Of a stretch of DNA of 49,252 nt, positions 24,377 through 32,560 are shown piece after piece. The stretch is taken from NCBI RefSeq assembly GCF_011040385.1, contig NZ_JAAIKB010000025.1, forward strand, positions 1 through 49,252, in the 5' to 3' direction. Position numbers and translations under genes: made by a program. The notes beneath the pieces are model-generated. The model did not search any database. It had not been told where the DNA came from and saw only the letters and a list, made by a program, of their open reading frames with translations. This DNA is from Falsiroseomonas algicola. Its GTDB lineage: Bacteria > Pseudomonadota > Alphaproteobacteria > Acetobacterales > Acetobacteraceae. Numbering within the stretch: position 1 is the stretch's first letter; every line of letters begins with the position of its first letter.

Positions 24377-25678
24377 ATGAGCCAGCCCGCCAGCCTCTCC
24401 GTCACCGTCGCCATCGTCGGCGCCGGGCCCGTCGGCGCCACCCTCGCCGCCACTCTCGCCGCTGCCGGCATCCCCACCGCCGTGCTGGACCAGGCGCCGC
24501 TGCCGCCCATGGAACTGCCGGATTTCGATGGCCGCGCCTATGCCATCGCGCTGACCAGCCAGCGCCTGCTCGCCGCCGCCGGCATCTGGGACCGCCTGCC
24601 GGGCGAACCCCAGCCCATCCGCCACATCCGCGTCGCCGATGGCCGCCCCGGCCACCGCCCCTCCCCCCTCAAGCTCGACTTCAACGCCGCCGAGGTGACG
24701 GAGCCTGGCAGCGACACGCCCTTCGGCTGGATGGTGGAGGCACGGGCGCTGCGCGTTGCGCTCAACGCCCGCCTCCCCCACCTGCCCAACCTCCACGTCT
24801 TCACCCCCGCCGAGGCCGCGGTCACCCGCACGCCGGACGCCGCCACCCTCCGCCTCACCAAGGGCGAGCACGCCGGCACCACCATCACCGCCCGCCTGGT
24901 CGTGGCGGCGGAGGGCCGGAACTCCCCCCTCCGCCAGCAGGCCGGCATCACCGTCGCGACGCACGACTACGGCCAGACCGGCATGGTCGGCGCCTTCGCG
25001 CATGAGAAGCCGCACCACGGCACGGCGCTGGAGATGTTCCTGCCGAACGGCCCCTTCGCGCAGCTGCCCCTCGCCGGGCCGGGCAATTTCGGCACCGCCG
25101 ACCATCCCCATGCCAGCGCCTTCGTCTGGGCGGACCGCCGCGACCTCTCCACCCGCTTCCTGGCCATGGACGATGCCGCCTTCGGCCGCGAACTCGCCCG
25201 CCGCCTCGGCGACCATCTCGGCCGCATCCGCCCGATCGGCCGCCGCTGGTCCTATCCGCTCACCGCGCTCTGGGCCTCCCGCCAGGTGGATACGCGCCTG
25301 GCGCTGGTCGGCGATGCCGCGCACGGCATCCACCCCGTCGCCGGCCAGGGCCTCAACCTCGGCTTCCGGGACGTCGCCGCCCTGGCCGAGGCGATCATCG
25401 AGGCCGTGGCCGCCAACGAGGACCCCGGCAGTGCCGCCGTGCTGTCCCGCTACGACCGCCGCGCCCGCCCCGATGCCGGCCTGATGCTGGCGGCCTGCCA
25501 TGGGCTCGAGAAGCTCTTCGGCAACGACCTGCCGCCGGTGCGCCTGGCACGGCGCCTTGGCATCGCGCTGGTGGACCGCATGCCGCGCCTCAAGCGCGCC
25601 TTCGCGGAACGCGCCATGGGGATGGGACCCGGGACGACAGGGCTGCTGGGTGGGCAGGGGCTGCTGACGCCGCGGTAG
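24377..25678 (+). CDS. UbiH/UbiF/VisC/COQ6-family FAD-dependent hydroxylase
   Basis: A 433-residue flavin monooxygenase for ring hydroxylation in ubiquinone biosynthesis. VAIVGAGPVGATLAATLAAAG is the FAD-binding fold at residue ~11, the mid-protein AAEGRNSPLRQQAGI is the DG region, and VGDAAHGIHPVAGQGLN is the hallmark of the UbiH/COQ6 family. The ATG at 24377 is where the homology starts; the frame is open far upstream but that is the antisense of glnK. It is divergent from glnK over ~210 bases. Which ring position it hydroxylates (UbiH, UbiF, UbiI or UbiL type) cannot be read with confidence. Confidence 0.92.
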   Translation: MSQPASLSVTVAIVGAGPVGATLAATLAAAGIPTAVLDQAPLPPMELPDFDGRAYAIALTSQRLLAAAGIWDRLPGEPQPIRHIRVADGRPGHRPSPLKLDFNAAEVTEPGSDTPFGWMVEARALRVALNARLPHLPNLHVFTPAEAAVTRTPDAATLRLTKGEHAGTTITARLVVAAEGRNSPLRQQAGITVATHDYGQTGMVGAFAHEKPHHGTALEMFLPNGPFAQLPLAGPGNFGTADHPHASAFVWADRRDLSTRFLAMDDAAFGRELARRLGDHLGRIRPIGRRWSYPLTALWASRQVDTRLALVGDAAHGIHPVAGQGLNLGFRDVAALAEAIIEAVAANEDPGSAAVLSRYDRRARPDAGLMLAACHGLEKLFGNDLPPVRLARRLGIALVDRMPRLKRAFAERAMGMGPGTTGLLGGQGLLTPR

Positions 25679-25812
25679 CCAGCGCCGGGGGGCAACCCTG
25701 GCCCGTCGGGTTCGAGCACGCCCCGTCAAGACAATATTGTATACGTTTGATGGCAACCCCATGACACCCATCGCGTTGCGCAGCAGCGATGGGATGGGGG
25801 AACGAATCCGGG

Positions 25813-26544
25813 ATGGAACCGAACGCGGGTGCCTCGCTCAACCCCATCGACGCCGCGGGCATGGCGCTGGTCCACGCCCTGTCCGGCCAGTCGCAGGTCT
25901 TCGACTGGGCGCTCCGCTTCCTGCTGACGGTCGATCTCGCCAAGCTCGGAATCCCCGTCCTCTGCGCTGTCTACGCCTGGCTTTCGACCCGGCAGGACGA
26001 GTCACCCACCGACCGCTCCCGCCGCGTCATCGGCAGCTTCGCCGGCGTGATCGTGACCATCGCCTTCGGCCGCTTCATCCAGGACGCCATGCCCCCCCGG
26101 GACCGGCCGCGCCTGACCCTGCCGGCCGAGTATTTCCCGCAATCGGCCGAACTGCCGACACTGGGAGAGTGGTCATCCCTTCCCTCGGACCATGCGGTGC
26201 TGGCGGCCGCGCTCGCCACCGCAGCCTGGGCCTTCGACCGGCGGCTCGGCCTGGTCGCCGCCCTCTGGGCCGCCCTCGTCGTCTGCTTCCCCCGCCTCTA
26301 TTTCGGCTTCCACTACCTGACGGACCTGCTGGCCGGCGCCGCCCTCGGCATCGCGCTCACCCGCCTGGTCATGGCGCTGCCCTGGCCGCAGGCGCCGCTC
26401 CGCCTGCATGACCGCGTGCTGCGCCAGGCGCCGGCCGTCTTCTCCCTGCTCGTCTTCCTCGTGGCCTATGAGTTCATCACCCTCTTCGCCACCACGCGGC
26501 GCGTGCTGGGCGCGGTGAAGGATGTGATGCACGCGCTGGGGTGA
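25813..26544 (+). CDS. PAP2-family membrane phosphatase
   Basis: A ~243-residue integral-membrane phosphatase with about six hydrophobic helices. The PAP2 active-site blocks are visible in variant form: FGRFIQDAMPPRDRPR for the first, SLPSDHAVLAAAL in place of the usual PSGH for the second, and PRLYFGFHYLTDLLAG with the catalytic histidine and aspartate for the third. It would remove phosphate from a lipid phosphate such as undecaprenyl diphosphate or phosphatidic acid. ATG at 25813 follows GGGGGA at a long spacing; the ATG at 25789 is an alternative. Confidence 0.85.
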   Translation: MEPNAGASLNPIDAAGMALVHALSGQSQVFDWALRFLLTVDLAKLGIPVLCAVYAWLSTRQDESPTDRSRRVIGSFAGVIVTIAFGRFIQDAMPPRDRPRLTLPAEYFPQSAELPTLGEWSSLPSDHAVLAAALATAAWAFDRRLGLVAALWAALVVCFPRLYFGFHYLTDLLAGAALGIALTRLVMALPWPQAPLRLHDRVLRQAPAVFSLLVFLVAYEFITLFATTRRVLGAVKDVMHALG

Positions 26545-26737
26545 GCGCGCCACACGCCCCGCCCCACCCTTGAAGCCGCCCGACCCTGCGGCCATCTCCC
26601 GCGCATCGATCCGGGCCCCTCTGGCGCGCCGATGTTCCGGAAGCGGGACAGGGCGCGCGATGTCGGATCACCACCTCGTGCCTCCGGCATCCGCCACGGC
26701 GGTCCGTCCGGGGCGCCACGACCTGGGGGCCTGCACC

Positions 26738-27121
26738 GTGACCGCCATCGCCCGACCTGCCGCCAACCCGCGCCTCGCCTGGGTTCTGCGCCCGACTGGC
26801 CTCCTGCTCCTCCTCATCGGCATCGCGGGCTACACCCTGCCGGCCGGCCCGGTGCATTGGACGGCGCTGATCCCCGCCATGCTGGGCGGCGTCGCCCTCG
26901 CCGCCTCCCGCCTCCGCCACCCCTATGCCGCCGCCGGCCTCGGCGCCCTGGTTTGCGTCATCGCCCTTATGGGCGGCGGCTCCGCCCTGCCGCAGCTGCC
27001 GGCGGTGCTGGCCGGGGAGGCCGGGCCCGCCACCGCGTCGCGCGCCGCCACCGCCCTGGTGGCCCTGCTCGCCCTGGCCGGCCTCGCCCACGCCCTGATC
27101 CGCGGCCGGAAAAGCGCCTGA
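26738..27121 (+). CDS. Hypothetical membrane protein
   Basis: A small hydrophobic protein with about four predicted helices (LRPTGLLLLLIGIAGYTL, a second at WTALIPAMLGGVALA, a third at AGLGALVCVIALM, and a C-terminal one at ALVALLALAGLAHAL), ending in basic residues RGRKSA. The start is uncertain: GTG at 26738 has GGGGG nine bases upstream, and an ATG at 26660 would add 26 residues. The next gene begins two bases after its stop, so the pair is coupled. I do not recognise a family. Confidence 0.6.
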   Translation: MTAIARPAANPRLAWVLRPTGLLLLLIGIAGYTLPAGPVHWTALIPAMLGGVALAASRLRHPYAAAGLGALVCVIALMGGGSALPQLPAVLAGEAGPATASRAATALVALLALAGLAHALIRGRKSA

Positions 27122-27122
27122 C

Positions 27123-27425
27123 ATGATCGAAGCCCTCTTCGCCTGGTTCGTCGCCACCTTCCTCCTCGGCCCCCTCCAATCCGGCATGACGGCCGCGCTG
27201 GAAGCCGGGCGCGCCCCCGCCGCCGTGGTGGAACAGGTCACGCGCTGCGCGGCGGACGCCACGCCCGGCCTGGTGGACCGCGCGCTGGGCGACCCCTGGT
27301 GGGCGATCTCCACCGCCATCGGCGCCAGCATCGGCACGGTGGCGCCGGAATCCGTGCTGCGGGACGCGGCGCCGGGATGCGAGGCGGCGATCGCGGCGGC
27401 GCGGCCTTTCATGAATCGCGGGTGA
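27123..27425 (+). CDS. Hypothetical protein, 100 aa
   Basis: A 100-residue protein with one N-terminal hydrophobic segment (MIEALFAWFVATFLLGPLQ) and two cysteines (C42 in VTRCAAD, C86 in PGCEAA) that could form a disulfide outside the membrane. It is probably anchored or exported. Its ATG follows the preceding stop by one base, implying coupling. It is followed directly by a palindromic repeat. No family recognised. Confidence 0.6.
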   Translation: MIEALFAWFVATFLLGPLQSGMTAALEAGRAPAAVVEQVTRCAADATPGLVDRALGDPWWAISTAIGASIGTVAPESVLRDAAPGCEAAIAAARPFMNRG

Positions 27426-27887
27426 CGCCGTGGGGAAGGCGCTGCCTTCCCCACACCCCATCCGCCAGGGCCGTGACGGCCCTGGACCGTCTCGAATGGA
27501 TGGACGCCCTGATGCCGCCGTCGCGCGCGCCCATGGCTGGTCATCGGACATCACGGAGGAAGACGCCCTCGCCCTCAGCCAAGCGCGCGCGCCCCGCTGA
27601 TTCCCCTGGCCCCACCCCATTTGTTCGTATTATGTTCCGGAAACGCCCATCGGGGCGGCTCCTTGAACCCGTCCATCCGCCCCCTCCCCACGGCCCGCCC
27701 CCGGGCCGGGAATTTGTCCAAAAGCGGCCCGCGATTCGGTGCTAAAGATCCTAAATCGGCTAAATCCATCGTATTTCTCGCGGACTTCCCCACGTGGCGG
27801 CAGCCTCGTGACATGCGCGAAACCGCGCCGGCCTTGCCCGCGCGCGGTGCCTTGGCATCATGGCCTGCCAAGCTGGAGGATCCGCCC
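27426..27887. other. 462-base intergenic region
   Basis: The left end holds palindromic repeat R3. The rest shows no gene I can support. The part around 27740-27780 is noticeably more AT-rich than its surroundings and is a likely promoter zone for the exported protein at 27888, though I cannot assign a clear -35/-10 pair. An open frame begins at 27621 in phase with that gene but looks non-coding. Confidence 0.5.
27431..27488. repeat. Palindromic repeat unit (copy R3)
   Basis: GGGGAAGGC/GCCTTCCCC (27432-27452), spacer ACACCCCATCCGCC, second hairpin AGGGCC/GGCCCT (27467-27483), then GGACC. This is the clearest single unit; its first hairpin is identical in stem sequence to the last one of R1. 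It follows the upstream stop by six bases. Confidence 0.8.
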
Positions 27888-28253
27888 ATGCGCCGAGCGC
27901 CCCTCATCGCCCTCATGCTGCTCGCCACCGCGCCGGCCGGCGCCGCTGGCCTCTCGGTCGGGCATGAATGGCTCAATGAAGGCGCGCCGCTGCAGGAATG
28001 CATGAACCGCGCGACCCGCGCCGTGCAGCAGGTCGGCCTGCAGCTCATGAACCCCACCAGCCGCGCCGTCTGGGCCGAGAACCGGGCCCAGGACCAGCTC
28101 TACGTCTTCTACTGCATCCCGGAACGCAACGTCGTCACCGTCACCGGCACCGCCGCGCGGTTCGAGGATGTGGACCCCGTCGTGACCCGCCTGCGGGAAG
28201 CCTTCCGCACCGCCCGCGCCCCGGCCGTGCCGAGCCCCCTCAGGAAGCAGTAG
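27888..28253 (+). CDS. Small exported hypothetical protein, 121 aa
   Basis: A 121-residue protein with a clear signal peptide (MRRAPLIALMLLATAPAGAA, cleavage near residue 20) and a mature domain with cysteines C39 and C82 that could pair in the periplasm. GGAGGA lies eight bases before the ATG at 27888. Its 3' end overlaps that of the convergent DUF971 gene by 14 bases. No family recognised; the mature part looks like a small mixed alpha/beta domain. Confidence 0.75.
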   Translation: MRRAPLIALMLLATAPAGAAGLSVGHEWLNEGAPLQECMNRATRAVQQVGLQLMNPTSRAVWAENRAQDQLYVFYCIPERNVVTVTGTAARFEDVDPVVTRLREAFRTARAPAVPSPLRKQ

Positions 28254-28635
28254 GCGCGATCCCCTGCCGGCCGGACCGCGCCGGCGGGTCGCGGGACAGC
28301 CCCTTGGCGGCCAGCGCCTGCTCATAGGCCGCCCACCGCGCCTCCCGCTCCTCCACCAGGGCGCGGAGGTAGTCCCAGCTGTAGATGCCGGTGTCGTGCA
28401 GGTCGTCGAACACGATCCGCACGCCGTAATGCCCGACGGGCTCCACCCGCATGATGCCGACATGCCGGCGCCCGGGCACCACCACCTTCTGCCCCGGCCC
28501 ATGCCCCTGCACCTCGGCCGAGGGGCTCTCGACGCGAAGATACTCCGCCTCCAGCGCCGCCCGGGTCCCGTCCTCCCAGGCCAGCTCCAGCCGCTTCTCC
28601 GCCCGGTTCAGCCGGATTTCCGTCAGCTTCGCCAT
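28240..28635 (-). CDS. DUF971 (GBBH-like N-terminal domain) protein
   Basis: A 131-residue protein of the DUF971 family, related to the N-terminal domain of gamma-butyrobetaine hydroxylase. Typical marks are LTEIRLNRAEKRLELAWEDG at the start, EYLRVESPSAEVQGHG, and the later GHYGVRIVFDDLHDTGIYSWDYL block. The function of stand-alone DUF971 proteins is uncertain; links to iron-sulfur protein assembly have been proposed. It lies next to the Trm112, LON-N and YbbN genes, a common alphaproteobacterial run. Confidence 0.9.
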   Translation of the reverse strand: MAKLTEIRLNRAEKRLELAWEDGTRAALEAEYLRVESPSAEVQGHGPGQKVVVPGRRHVGIMRVEPVGHYGVRIVFDDLHDTGIYSWDYLRALVEEREARWAAYEQALAAKGLSRDPPARSGRQGIAPTAS

Positions 28636-28648
28636 GGAGGGCGTGGCG

Positions 28649-28837
28649 TCAGCCGACCTTGCGCGCCTCGTCCGGCAGCATGATCGGGATGCCGTCGCGC
28701 ACGGGATAGGCGAGGCCCGCCTTCTCGCTCACCAGCTCCCCCGCTTCCCGGTCATAGCGCAGCGGCCCCTTGGTGACCGGGCAGACCAGGATCTCCAGCA
28801 GCCGCGGGTCCACCGCGCCGGCGCTCGTCTCGCTCAT
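28649..28837 (-). CDS. Trm112 family zinc-ribbon-like protein
   Basis: A 62-residue protein of the Trm112/UPF0434 (YcaR) family: [17 protein letters not shown] near residue 14, then [17 protein letters not shown]. In eukaryotes Trm112 activates methyltransferases; the bacterial role is less defined. Only one of the usual cysteines remains in the CPVTKGPL turn, as is common in bacterial members. It is 13 bases from the DUF971 gene and 28 bases from the LON-N gene on the same strand. Confidence 0.92.
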   Translation of the reverse strand: MSETSAGAVDPRLLEILVCPVTKGPLRYDREAGELVSEKAGLAYPVRDGIPIMLPDEARKVG

Positions 28838-28865
28838 CCTCAGGCTCCGTCGATGCTGCCGCGGT

Positions 28866-29528
28866 TTAGCTTGGCCGCCCCTCCGGCGCCATGCCGGTGG
28901 CGTGCATGTCCATCTGCATCAGCGCCACCAGCATGGTGGCGCGTTCCTCCGCCCCCGGCGCCTCCAGCAGCGCCTGCTTCTCCCGCGCATCGAAGGGGCA
29001 GACCATGCAGAGCGTGGTGACCAGCATGGCGTCGCTGGTGTTCTCCACCGCCTCCCAGTTCGCCTCGATCCCCCGCGCCTTGAAGTAGGGCCGCAGCGCG
29101 CCGACCAACGCCGCGCGGTCGATCTGCGGCTTCACGCCCACCGCCAGGTCCGGCGCGAAGTCGCCATATTCGACGCGCGCCCGCCGGTAGCCGCGGCGCA
29201 TCGCCACCTCCTCCACCACGCGGTAGCGGATCACGCCCGTCAGCGTGATCAGGTAGCGCCCGTCATCCGTCTCCGCGAAGGAGGAGAGCCGGCCGAGGCA
29301 CCCCACGCGGTAGATCTGGCTGCCGATCTCCGTCCGCGGCAGGCCGGGATCGGGCATCACCATGCCGAACATCCGCCCCGCCGCCAGGCTGTCCTCCACC
29401 ATCGCGAGGTAGCGTGGTTCGAAGATGTTCAGCGGCAATCGCCCTTCCGGCAGCAGCAGCGCGCCGGAAAGCGGGAAGATCGGGATCTCCCCGGGCAACT
29501 CGTCGAAGGCGGGATGGAAGGGGGGCAT
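28866..29528 (-). CDS. LON peptidase N-terminal (substrate-binding) domain protein
   Basis: A 220-residue stand-alone LON-N (peptidase S16 N-terminal-like) protein with no ATPase or protease domain. [19 protein letters not shown] and [16 protein letters not shown] are the family signature near residues 15-45, followed by the [14 protein letters not shown] segment. Such proteins are thought to bind unfolded or substrate proteins. It lies ~90 bases after ybbN on the same strand, a widely conserved pairing in alphaproteobacteria. Confidence 0.92.
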   Translation of the reverse strand: MPPFHPAFDELPGEIPIFPLSGALLLPEGRLPLNIFEPRYLAMVEDSLAAGRMFGMVMPDPGLPRTEIGSQIYRVGCLGRLSSFAETDDGRYLITLTGVIRYRVVEEVAMRRGYRRARVEYGDFAPDLAVGVKPQIDRAALVGALRPYFKARGIEANWEAVENTSDAMLVTTLCMVCPFDAREKQALLEAPGAEERATMLVALMQMDMHATGMAPEGRPS

Positions 29529-29619
29529 CGGTTCCGTTTCCGCCGCCGGGCCTCAGTCGCCCGGCGGTCATTGTGGCGCCGCCTGTCACCCATGGCCCCC
29601 GGACTGGGGGCCGCGATGG

Positions 29620-30567
29620 TCAGCGGAACAGTAGGGTGGAGAGCTTCCGCCGTCCCGCAAGGGTCGCGGGGTCCGTGAAGCCCCAGGCCTCGAAGAACTT
29701 CAGCAGCTGCTTGCGCGCCGCCTCCTCGTTCCACGCCTTGTCGCGCTTGATCGCCTCGACCAGCGCGTCCACCGCCTCCGCCCGCTTGTCCATGGCGTTC
29801 AGCGCGACGGCCAGGTCGATCCGCGCCGCGTGGTCGTCCGGGTTGGCGGCCAGCCGCCGCTCGAACTCGCCGAGCTTCTCCCGCGCCAGCCGCCCTTCCG
29901 CCGCCAGCTGCAGGGCGGAGCGGATGGAGGCGATCTCCGCGTGGTCGCGGATCTTGGCCGGCGCCTGGTCGATCACCTCCTGCGCCTGCTCCTCCTCCCC
30001 CAGCGCCACCAGGCAGCGGGCCATGCCGGCCACTGCCTCGGCATTCTCGGGCTCCTGCTCGGCCAGAGCGGCGAAGAGCTCCACGGCCGCGGCGTGGTCG
30101 CCATTCTCGACCGCTGCCTTGGCCTCCGCCAGCAGATCGGCCGCCGGGCTCTGGCTGCCGCCCATCTTGAGGAGGTTGTCGATGAACTTCTTCACCTCCC
30201 CTTCCGGCAGCGCGCCCTGGAAGAGGTCCGCGATCTGGCCCTGCACGAAGCCGACGACGGTCGGCACCGACTGCAGCGGCAGGCCCATCTGCGCCAGCTG
30301 CTGGACCAGCTGCCGGTTCTTGTCGATGTCGATCTTGACCAGCTTGACCCGGCCCTGCGCGGCGCGGACCACCTTCTCCAGCGTCGGCGTCAGCGTCTTG
30401 CAGGGGCCGCACCAGGTCGCCCAGAAATCGACGAGGACCGGGGTCTCGCGGCTCGCCTCCACCACATCGGCCATGAAGGTCCGCTGGTCGCCATCCTTGA
30501 TGACGTCGGAGGCCGCGGCAGCGCCTCCGGGTGCGGTCTGGCGGGTCGGGTCGAAGATCACGTCCAT
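29620..30567 (-). CDS. Thioredoxin-TPR co-chaperone YbbN/CnoX
   Basis: A 315-residue protein with an N-terminal thioredoxin domain (residues ~20-130) and a C-terminal tetratricopeptide region (~140-300), the YbbN/CnoX plan. The active site is intact: FWATWCGPCKTL with C53 and C56, unlike E. coli CnoX, which has SxxC. It is therefore probably redox-active, able to act both as oxidoreductase and as a holdase passing clients to GroEL or DnaK. The start at 30567 has GAGGAAGAG seven bases upstream; the open frame beyond it has no homology. Confidence 0.92.
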   Translation of the reverse strand: MDVIFDPTRQTAPGGAAAASDVIKDGDQRTFMADVVEASRETPVLVDFWATWCGPCKTLTPTLEKVVRAAQGRVKLVKIDIDKNRQLVQQLAQMGLPLQSVPTVVGFVQGQIADLFQGALPEGEVKKFIDNLLKMGGSQSPAADLLAEAKAAVENGDHAAAVELFAALAEQEPENAEAVAGMARCLVALGEEEQAQEVIDQAPAKIRDHAEIASIRSALQLAAEGRLAREKLGEFERRLAANPDDHAARIDLAVALNAMDKRAEAVDALVEAIKRDKAWNEEAARKQLLKFFEAWGFTDPATLAGRRKLSTLLFR

Positions 30568-30667
30568 GGCAGGCTCTTCCTCGGTCCAGCCGCGCGCAGG
30601 GCGCGGCGCGGGGGTTCTTGGTGCATAGATGCGCCCCGCGAGGCGCGAAGCAAGCGGGGGGTGCCTG

Positions 30668-31174
30668 TCAGCCCGTCTCCGGCACCGCCAGCAGGCCCGG
30701 TTCATGGCCCAGCGAGCGCAGGAACCGCAGCATCTCCGCCGGCCGGATGGCGGTGGTCATGGTGTTGGTGAGCGGGTGGAAGTTCACCCATTCGAACCCC
30801 TCCATCAGCCCCTCGTCGAACACGACGCGCACCGCGCCGGGCCGCGCATTGACCAGGCCGAAGGGCGTGACGGAGCCCGGCTCCACGCCGAGCTGCGCCC
30901 GCAGGTGCTCCGCTTCCGCGAAGGCGCTGCGCGGAGCGCCGGCGGCGCGGACCAGGGCGTTGACCGAGGCGCGGCGCTCCTCCTCCAGCACCAGCAGCAG
31001 GAAGGGGCCCTCGCCCCGGGCGGGCTTCAGGAACAGGTTCTTGGAATGCCCGCCCGGCAGGTCGGGCCGCAGCGCCTGGCTTTCCGCCACCGTGAAGACC
31101 GGCGGATGGCGGACGGTCCGCGCCTCGATCCCCAGCGCCGCGAGGCGGGCGAGCAGGCCTTCGGGTGTTTCCAT
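30668..31174 (-). CDS. Prolyl-tRNA deacylase ProX/YbaK-type protein
   Basis: A 168-residue YbaK/ProX-domain protein that hydrolyses mischarged aminoacyl-tRNA (Ala-tRNA-Pro or similar) in trans. Marks are HPPVFTVAESQALRPDLPG, GHSKNLFLKP with the conserved lysine, and the GSVTPFGLVNARPGAVRVV segment. The length equals that of stand-alone family members. The start at 31174 is where similarity begins; an ATG ten codons earlier (31204) is possible and has GGAGGA upstream. Confidence 0.92.
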   Translation of the reverse strand: METPEGLLARLAALGIEARTVRHPPVFTVAESQALRPDLPGGHSKNLFLKPARGEGPFLLLVLEEERRASVNALVRAAGAPRSAFAEAEHLRAQLGVEPGSVTPFGLVNARPGAVRVVFDEGLMEGFEWVNFHPLTNTMTTAIRPAEMLRFLRSLGHEPGLLAVPETG

Positions 31175-31309
31175 GGGTGGGCGACGACCTCCGGGTGATG
31201 CCATGCGCAGGGCGCATCCTCCCCCTGCGCGACTTCTTGTCCATGGTCGAGAGGGGGGTGTTGCAATCCGCCGCCGGCATGGTAATCACCCGCCCACGCC
31301 GAACGGAGC

Positions 31310-31384
31310 GCGGGCGTAGCTCAGGGGTAGAGCACAACCTTGCCAAGGTTGGGGTCGAGGGTTCGAATCCCTTCGCCCGCTCCA
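31310..31384 (+). tRNA. tRNA-Gly(GCC)
   Basis: A full cloverleaf: acceptor GCGGGCG/CGCCCGC, D-stem GCTC/GAGC, anticodon stem CAACC/GGTTG with loop TTGCCAA giving anticodon GCC (31342-31344), T-arm with the GGTTCGAATCC loop, discriminator T and an encoded CCA. It reads glycine GGC/GGT codons, the most used glycine codons here, above all in the RTX gene. Confidence 0.97.
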
Positions 31385-31678
31385 GTCGGACTTCCCACAA
31401 ACCCTCCCCATCGCTGCGCAGACCGCGCCGAGGCGCCTGTCTGGCCGGGGTTCTGCGCGAGCGTTGATGGGTCGAGGCCGCAACGAACGGCCCGAACGGT
31501 TATCCGAACCCTGAGGGTAGCCCGATGTACCCCACACGCCTTACGACGTTGATCTGGCTTGGCTTTGCTCCGCCGACCCACGCCGGGAGTTTGCGGTTTC
31601 GACCGCTACCCGGTCGCGACACTGCACCTTCCAGCACGCCGGACGCCGGCGGCGCCGTCCCGAAAGGACACCAGCAGC
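31385..31678 (+). other. Spacer after tRNA-Gly
   Basis: About 290 bases with no gene, RNA or clear hairpin that I can support. Short open frames here overlap one another in several phases and none has a ribosome site or recognisable product. It marks the change from the conserved housekeeping run to the accessory-looking right third. Confidence 0.4.
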
Positions 31679-31855
31679 ATGGCCAAACTCCCTCCCCTCC
31701 CCGCCGCCGGTCGTGCTCCCCAGGGCGGCAACAACGCCACCGCCGGCAAGGCCAACCCGAAGGACGCCCGCGCCGGGTCGAAGAACAGCGGCGACCTCAA
31801 GCAGGGCGGCGTGAACAAGGCCATGCAGGCGAGCAGGAAGCACGGGGATCGCTGA
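31679..31855 (+). CDS. Small basic hypothetical protein, 58 aa
   Basis: A 58-residue hydrophilic protein (MAKLPPLPAAGRAPQGGNNA at the start, ASRKHGDR at the end), rich in G, A, K, N and P and probably disordered. AAAGGA lies ~10 bases before the ATG. No family recognised. The composition resembles small stress- or nucleic-acid-associated proteins, but that is only an impression. Confidence 0.5.
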   Translation: MAKLPPLPAAGRAPQGGNNATAGKANPKDARAGSKNSGDLKQGGVNKAMQASRKHGDR

Positions 31856-32144
31856 GCCTGCCGCGGCGCTCCGGGACCGGAAGTCGGCCCCTCGCGCGAG
31901 ACCGACGGCCGAGGGCGCCCGGAAATGCACCTCCAGAAGTCGGGGCGACGGCGCAGCATCTATCGGTTACGGCGGCCATCAGGTTGATGACCATCCGCAT
32001 GCGCCGCCGAGGCGGCCAGAATCCGTATCTGCGTGTCGGAGCGCTTCATCGTCGGGATCCTCGTGCCGCATCCGACCATCCGGGTGCTACGAGACCGAGC
32101 CCCGCAGGCCTCGCCTGTCGGGGCGTGGCGGGATCAGTGCCGCG
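31856..32144. other. Spacer with no recognised feature
   Basis: Nearly 290 bases before the frameshifted gene. I see no gene, RNA or repeat in it on either strand. Short open frames exist but have no ribosome sites or protein-like composition. Confidence 0.4.
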
Positions 32145-32368
32145 TCACGGCGTGTATCCGCCGCGCCGGAAATGCTGGTCAGCGATGTCCTTCAGCCTCG
32201 CGGTAGCGCCGGCGAGCCAGACCGCCTCGCCCCAGCACACCGCGACTGGTTCAGCGCCGAAGTGCTCGACGCTGGCTTGCCGCAGTTCGGCAAGCGGGGC
32301 GTCGCATTCGCGCTTCCCGTCATGAAGGCGTCCAGGCTGCGCTGCCGGTTGGCTTCCCGCTTCGTCAT
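32145..32368 (-). pseudogene. Frameshifted small hypothetical gene
   Basis: Two overlapping minus-strand frames join into one plausible ~74-residue protein if one base is restored near 32323. The first part reads MTKREANRQRSLDAFMT, after a good GGACGGAGA ribosome site. The second part, in the -1 frame, reads GKRECDAPLAELR and then SVEHFGAEPVAVCWGEAVW to the stop at 32145. Neither frame alone is convincing: the first turns low-complexity after the break and the second has no start. The joined length (224 bases) is one base short of a multiple of three. It resembles short helical proteins common in this bacterial group. A sequencing error is the alternative. Confidence 0.55.
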
Positions 32369-32527
32369 CGCCGTCTCCGTCCCGCTCTCTGCATGACGGA
32401 CACGTCGCTCTACCGTGCGCGGTAGCCAGGCGAGATAGCGTGTCGCCTGGCACCTCTCCCATCGTCGCGACGCGTCGGACGAAGCCCGCAGCGTCTCCAG
32501 CAAAGCGCCGCGCCCGATCTCAGCCAT

Positions 32528-32540
32528 GGGGCTGTGCCCC
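32528..32540. terminator. Short hairpin after the RTX gene
   Basis: GGGGC TGT GCCCC followed by TGGAC, 21 bases past the RTX stop. It resembles a fragment of the palindromic repeat family and may serve as a weak terminator for the minus-strand gene. There is no T-tract. Confidence 0.3.
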
Positions 32541-32560
32541 TGGACGCCCCCCGCCGTTCG

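Noticed and set aside
31310-31384. tRNA-Gly as a proven integration site
   Set aside because: No integrase, no second copy of the tRNA 3' end and no direct repeats were seen; kept only as a hypothesis.
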